From contig QUOL01000002.1 of NCBI GenBank assembly GCA_009761415.1, positions 1,550,001-1,614,000 of the forward strand: 64,000 nt of DNA. Reading direction: 5' to 3'. The DNA is from Sarcomyxa edulis. Its lineage: Eukaryota; Basidiomycota; Agaricomycetes; Agaricales; Mycenaceae. Each line of letters opens with the position of its first letter. Position 1 is the first letter of the stretch. A program made the position numbers and the translations under genes. The notes beneath the pieces are model-generated. The model was given only the letters and a program-made list of their open reading frames with translations. It made no database searches and was not told the DNA's origin. Positions 60,442 to 64,000 of this stretch are shown here, piece after piece.

Positions 60442-60881
60442 TATTTATGAATGCTCTGGATACCATGGCGTACCGATAGGAGGAGAATGAAGGTTGGTGT
60501 ATTGCTATTGAGCTGATTGCTAGTGTTCGTCCTGTTTTGAAGTTTTATGAAATCGCACCCTCGTCTATAAAGAAGTCCCTGGAGCGAGCGACTCGCGCAC
60601 CTCGATCGAGCTCTGAAGATATACCACATCTTTCTGTTCGCTATCATGATGCGCTGCACCAGTACTGGCGGTCTCGGACCAATATCTCGTGCATTCGGAT
60701 GTGGAGTCTCTTTTGCTGCTAGTGTTTCCGGTGCATCACTTCCGTTGATGCACCTAGCTTGGTCTCCCTGGTGTTCCCTTTCAATTCTACTCGAAGCTTC
60801 AACTCGTCGATATGGATTTACGCAAAGTTCGGATACATAGCAAATAAATGGGCAAAATATTATTTAATTGTGGTGCACTAA

Positions 60882-60894
60882 GGTTAGGGTTAGG
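60882..60894 (+). repeat. Telomere-like GGTTAGGGTTAGG
   Basis: About two copies of TTAGGG, the telomere unit of most basidiomycetes, in unique intergenic DNA. Too short to act as a telomere. Confidence 0.45.
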
Positions 60895-61225
60895 CCCTAT
60901 AAAAATCGAAAAAAATGGCCCGGGCAGCCAGAGTGGCCGAACGGGCAGGAAAATATTGAGGTAGCGCACAAGCCGAAGCCAGTACGAAACGCAGACACTC
61001 TCTGAGGACAAGGTCGCCGTGCAATGGACAGTCTCCACGTCCCACAAACCCAGGTACTTGAAGGGATCCATGCCACCAAGGTAAGTATGACTTGTTCAGG
61101 TGTTCGAACGCTCGTTTATATACAAAAATGCATGTGCACGGGCCATCTCGCTTATTTGTCTCCAGTTTACACACAGGTCCGCCTGGGACTACTTACCATC
61201 ATATCATGATGACAAGAGCTCCGAG

Positions 61226-61262
61226 CCTTAGGCCTCAGGCCTCAGGCAGTCAGGCTATAGGC
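61226..61262 (+). repeat. Short CCTCAGG-type tandem repeat
   Basis: CCTTAGG, CCTCAGG, CCTCAGG and related AGTCAGGCTATAGGCT follow each other. A small local duplication with no gene nearby except the methyltransferase start 128 bp on. Confidence 0.5.
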
Positions 61263-61350
61263 TACAGTATATATGTGCTCGTTCCTACAAAGCGGGCTCA
61301 CAAATTGTCCCCGGTCGAAATTCATAATGACCGAGTCTGAACTTTGCAGC

Positions 61351-61360
61351 TATATATAAC
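61351..61360 (+). promoter_or_regulatory. TATA box of methyltransferase gene
   Basis: TATATATAAC ends 30 bp upstream of the ATG at 61390. The spacing is short but usable for a fungal promoter. Confidence 0.45.
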
Positions 61361-61389
61361 GGAGCCACTAGCTTGTGTCCATCGATAAC

Positions 61390-62289
61390 ATGTCGACTAC
61401 TACTCCCAATGTTCCCGTCTCATCTCGGCCTCAATTTCAGCGTCTTCGAGAACTGATCACGGAAGAACCTCTTAGTTGGGACAAGGCTTGGTATGTTCGA
61501 CTTTACACCGTCTGGAAATACTTGGTACTGATCTCATTCCCAGGAAGGAGAACGTAACACCATGGGATCAAGGCGAGGTGCAACCCCCTCTCCGAGACCT
61601 GATCGACTCTGGGAAACTTAGCTTGCCCAAGCAAGGGCGCGCTCTTGTTCCTGGATGTGGAAGGGTGAGCTCATTTTCATCGTTTGTATCCTTTGCATCT
61701 AATGATTTCGCTCTCATTAGGGATACGATGTGATGTTCATCGCGTCAACCTTAGGGCTTGATACTCTTGCGGTCGACATCTCTCCCATAGCTCTCCAGGC
61801 AGCCAAAGAGTAGGACTATCCACACATGTCTACCTGTTATCACACTGATCAAAATTGTGTCAGCCTTCTAGCCACACTGCCAAATACGCCCCGCGACAAA
61901 GTGTCTTTCAAAGAGACCGACTTCTTCACGTTCTCCGTGCCCGAGGATGAGCGTTTTGATCTCATCTACGACTATACGTAAGTCTCTCTGTTAAATGGAA
62001 ATCTACATGTCATTTATGCCCGTATAGATTCTTCGTAGCTATCCCTCCTTCGCGTCGTATGGAATGGGGCCAACAAATGTCCTCCTTGATCAAACCCGGG
62101 GGATACTTGATAACCTTGGTGTATCCTCTGGATCCTCAGACCGACACAGGACCTCCGTTCTTCGTTAGGCCCGAACATTACTTAGAACCTCTTGGAGATG
62201 GGTGGGAGAAGGTGTATGATAAGGTGCCAACTCTGAGCGTGCCATCTCATGTTGGGAGGGAAAGAATGGTCGTCTGGAAGAAATTGTAG
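61390..62289 (+). CDS. TPMT-family thiol/thiocyanate methyltransferase
   Basis: Exons 61390..61490, 61544..61664, 61721..61809, 61864..61977 and 62028..62289 give 228 residues. The family opening WDKAWKENVTPWDQGEVQPP spans intron 1; the SAM motif LVPGCGRGYDVMFIA spans intron 2. VDISPIALQAAK and DLIYDYTFFVAIPPS follow. Relatives are thiopurine methyltransferase and plant/fungal halide/thiol methyltransferases; small thiols or halides are likely substrates. Cytosolic. Confidence 0.9.
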
Positions 62290-62502
62290 TCTACCTTGTT
62301 CTACTTCAAACTTCTAGTGAAGCTGTAACGTTGAGATTCTGGGAGCGCGACGCGACGCGATCTGATTCCCGAAAAGGCAGCCCCAACACGTGTTGTGTTT
62401 TTCAAAAAAGTTGGCGGAGTCCGACTGCCCCGATCTCGGGAAGTAACCTGTGTCGACTCTAGAGGTGGCAGGTTTTCCACCATTTGACCAGGTTGTACCA
62501 GA

Positions 62503-64000
62503 ATGCGAAGACCCCCTCTTCCAAAGGGCAGGCTGGCACATCTCTTCCATCCAAAGACACATCCACACCGACCCCTTCATTCTTCTCCACACCGTTCCAA
62601 CGCCTCCATCGACCAGGCGCTACCTTCCGATTGTTACGAGACACAACCATTGAGGCCCATCGAAAAAATCCGACAGAGAAAGCTCGCCGACCTATCAAAC
62701 GCTTTAACAGAACCCGCCCCTCCCAGTCGTGTGTGGGCATACTACGTCGATCTACTCAATTTCCTCGGATACGAGAAATTACCTGTAGAGATTCATCAGA
62801 AGGTCTTGCGGAAATGCACCCCCTCTGTCGCAGATATCCGCATCGCTGCAGGACACCGACTCGAGAAGGACCGGATTCCCACAAATCCGCACTATCATGA
62901 AGGTCGTTTCCAAACTATCATTCAAAATATCCGCTCCCTTGGCCAGACACCTACGTTGGACGACTACCATTTCATCTTGGAACAGTTTGCTGCGGTGGGA
63001 CATTATAGCGGTGCAATGCAGGTGTACAAAGAGTTGACCCATCTAGCTATCGAACCCAGGTTGAAAACGTTTGGTCTATGCCTACAAGCCATTGCCCACC
63101 GGTTAACGCTGCCTTGCCCGGAGGCCAAGCGCCCACGCCTGATTATACAAGTGCAGAAAATGACTGCAGAGCTTCTGGCAGATATGCAGAGATTCCAGAT
63201 GCCGTTGGTATCAGTGAACCTCGATTTGGCTGTCCGGGTCCTGAGTGAGTCGTTGGACGAGGCAGGACTTGAAGCCCTTTTGAAACTGGCCTATGGACTC
63301 GATCTGAAGAATTTGGATCGAGCTCCTCTTGTGGACGAGTCATTCAAGACTGCAGCGGTGGGTACTGGCATCGTCGCGGTCCCCGCACGTCAGCCGTTCT
63401 CGACCGCTGCTCTCAATTCGACCATCGATATGCTCGGTCGCATTGGAAACATCTCAAAGATGGTACAAGCTTTCGAAGTCCTTACACAACCTCTACCTCC
63501 CCAAGCCGCTCGATATTTCTCCTCCACATTCGATGACGACGATGATTTTGGTATCTCCCAAGAACCTCCACCCACCCCGATGTTCCAATATCCGCATGCC
63601 GAACCCAATACCACTACATACAACATTCTCCTCCGACATGTATCGAGAAGCGGTCACTCGGTGTTTGCTCGCCACTATTTACTTCAAGCGATGAGACTGG
63701 ACAGAGATACGGATACGAAACTTCGTTGGGAGCTCATGCCGAACCCAAAATATGGGCCGGGAAAACCAATAGAGGAGGTCCTTGCTCCGCATTTCTCTAT
63801 CAATCGAGACGCTGTGTTATCGGTATTCGGCGAGTCCAATCGACATAAAGATATGGCGTTGATGCGTTGGTTGTTCTATAAACTTCCAACAATCATCAGG
63901 CGCAAAAAGAACGACATACTATTTTACACGAAGTACCGCGATGCTTTATTGGAGGCCGAGGAGGCGCTACAAGAAGATTCCGACGATGAAACACCACCAT
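62503..64000 (+). CDS. Pentatricopeptide-repeat protein, probably mitochondrial, 3' partial
   Basis: An open frame runs without intron from the ATG at 62503 to the window end, 499 full codons. The start (MRRPPLPKGRLAHLFHPKTH) is rich in Arg, His and Pro with almost no acids, as expected for a mitochondrial presequence. PPR units are visible: LDDYHFILEQFAAVGHYSGA with MQVYKELTHLAIEP, and TTYNILLRHVSRSGHSVFAR. An acidic tract and a basic patch (RRKK) lie near the window end. PPR proteins bind organellar RNA; the target is unknown. Two other frames overlap the first 150 bp, so the start is less sure than the body. Confidence 0.82.
   Translation, partial: MRRPPLPKGRLAHLFHPKTHPHRPLHSSPHRSNASIDQALPSDCYETQPLRPIEKIRQRKLADLSNALTEPAPPSRVWAYYVDLLNFLGYEKLPVEIHQKVLRKCTPSVADIRIAAGHRLEKDRIPTNPHYHEGRFQTIIQNIRSLGQTPTLDDYHFILEQFAAVGHYSGAMQVYKELTHLAIEPRLKTFGLCLQAIAHRLTLPCPEAKRPRLIIQVQKMTAELLADMQRFQMPLVSVNLDLAVRVLSESLDEAGLEALLKLAYGLDLKNLDRAPLVDESFKTAAVGTGIVAVPARQPFSTAALNSTIDMLGRIGNISKMVQAFEVLTQPLPPQAARYFSSTFDDDDDFGISQEPPPTPMFQYPHAEPNTTTYNILLRHVSRSGHSVFARHYLLQAMRLDRDTDTKLRWELMPNPKYGPGKPIEEVLAPHFSINRDAVLSVFGESNRHKDMALMRWLFYKLPTIIRRKKNDILFYTKYRDALLEAEEALQEDSDDETPP

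Larger units (their letters stand above)
60442..61389. other. Intergenic region with telomere-like motif, no gene seen
   Basis: These 948 bp hold the Sm-G 3' flank and the promoter of the methyltransferase gene. A frame at 60646-60840 and a tRNA A-box-like stretch near 60920 were rejected. The short repeats inside are listed separately. Confidence 0.5.

Noticed and set aside
60646..60840. Small Cys/Gly/Ser-rich frame (64 codons)
   Set aside because: Considered as a small peptide gene, but there is no signal peptide, no CaaX-type end and no plausible promoter distance from Sm-G.
60905..60990. Possible tRNA (A-box-like TGGCCGAACGGGC)
   Set aside because: No matching B box (GGTTCRANNCC), no closing acceptor stem and no anticodon arm could be drawn.

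Overview
The window is a gene-dense piece of fungal nuclear DNA. Introns are very short (mostly 50-65 nt, GT-AG with a few GC-AG), every identifiable protein is fungal, and several families are typical of mushroom-forming basidiomycetes (a DUF6534 membrane protein, a kinase with an MLKL-like N-terminal helical domain, a small cysteine-rich secreted protein, a TTAGGG-type telomere-like motif). Agaricomycotina is the best guess. I joined exons by hand. For complete models the summed exon lengths are multiples of three and no internal stop remains, except where stated.

Layout. 1-7.6 kb: VPS17 (5' end outside the window), an M24 peptidase, LEU2, NOB1 and ARPC3. 7.7-15.5 kb: the vacuolar cation channel YVC1 (23 exons), glycogen branching enzyme GLC3 and PEX14. 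16.3-18.3 kb: RIB1 followed by a small secreted cysteine-rich protein gene that shares its promoter, 5' leader and first seven codons with RIB1. 18.8-30.3 kb: two paralogous M28 (glutamate carboxypeptidase II-like) membrane peptidases flank a DUF6534 membrane protein and an acidic coiled-coil nuclear-type protein on the opposite strand. 30.4-37.8 kb: a membrane protein with a spermidine-synthase fold, ERJ5 (ER J-protein), glutamine synthetase GLN1 and the cohesion factor DCC1. 38-41.4 kb: a eukaryotic DUF262 protein, divergent from a SAM-like-domain protein. 41.5-50.3 kb: IDH1, an alpha/beta hydrolase, an amidohydrolase, a short-chain dehydrogenase and PDB1. 50.5-64 kb: HIS4, the MLKL-like kinase, MDM10, an RGG-box protein, Sm-G, a TPMT-like methyltransferase and a PPR protein that runs off the end.

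Most genes are ordinary housekeeping: amino-acid synthesis (LEU2, HIS4, GLN1), mitochondrial carbon metabolism (PDB1, IDH1), mitochondrial shape and expression (MDM10, PPR), ribosome maturation (NOB1), peroxisome import (PEX14), riboflavin (RIB1), storage glycogen (GLC3). They are not an operon-like pathway. Many neighbours share short divergent promoters (LEU2/NOB1 137 bp, ARPC3/YVC1 136 bp, SDR/PDB1 161 bp, DUF262/SAM-like 229 bp).

The most unusual signals are the RIB1/secreted-protein shared 5' region, the microexons (down to a probable 3-nt exon), GC-AG introns, the MLKL-like kinase with a doubtful splice junction, the nuclear-looking DUF262 protein, and the different intron patterns of the two M28 paralogues.
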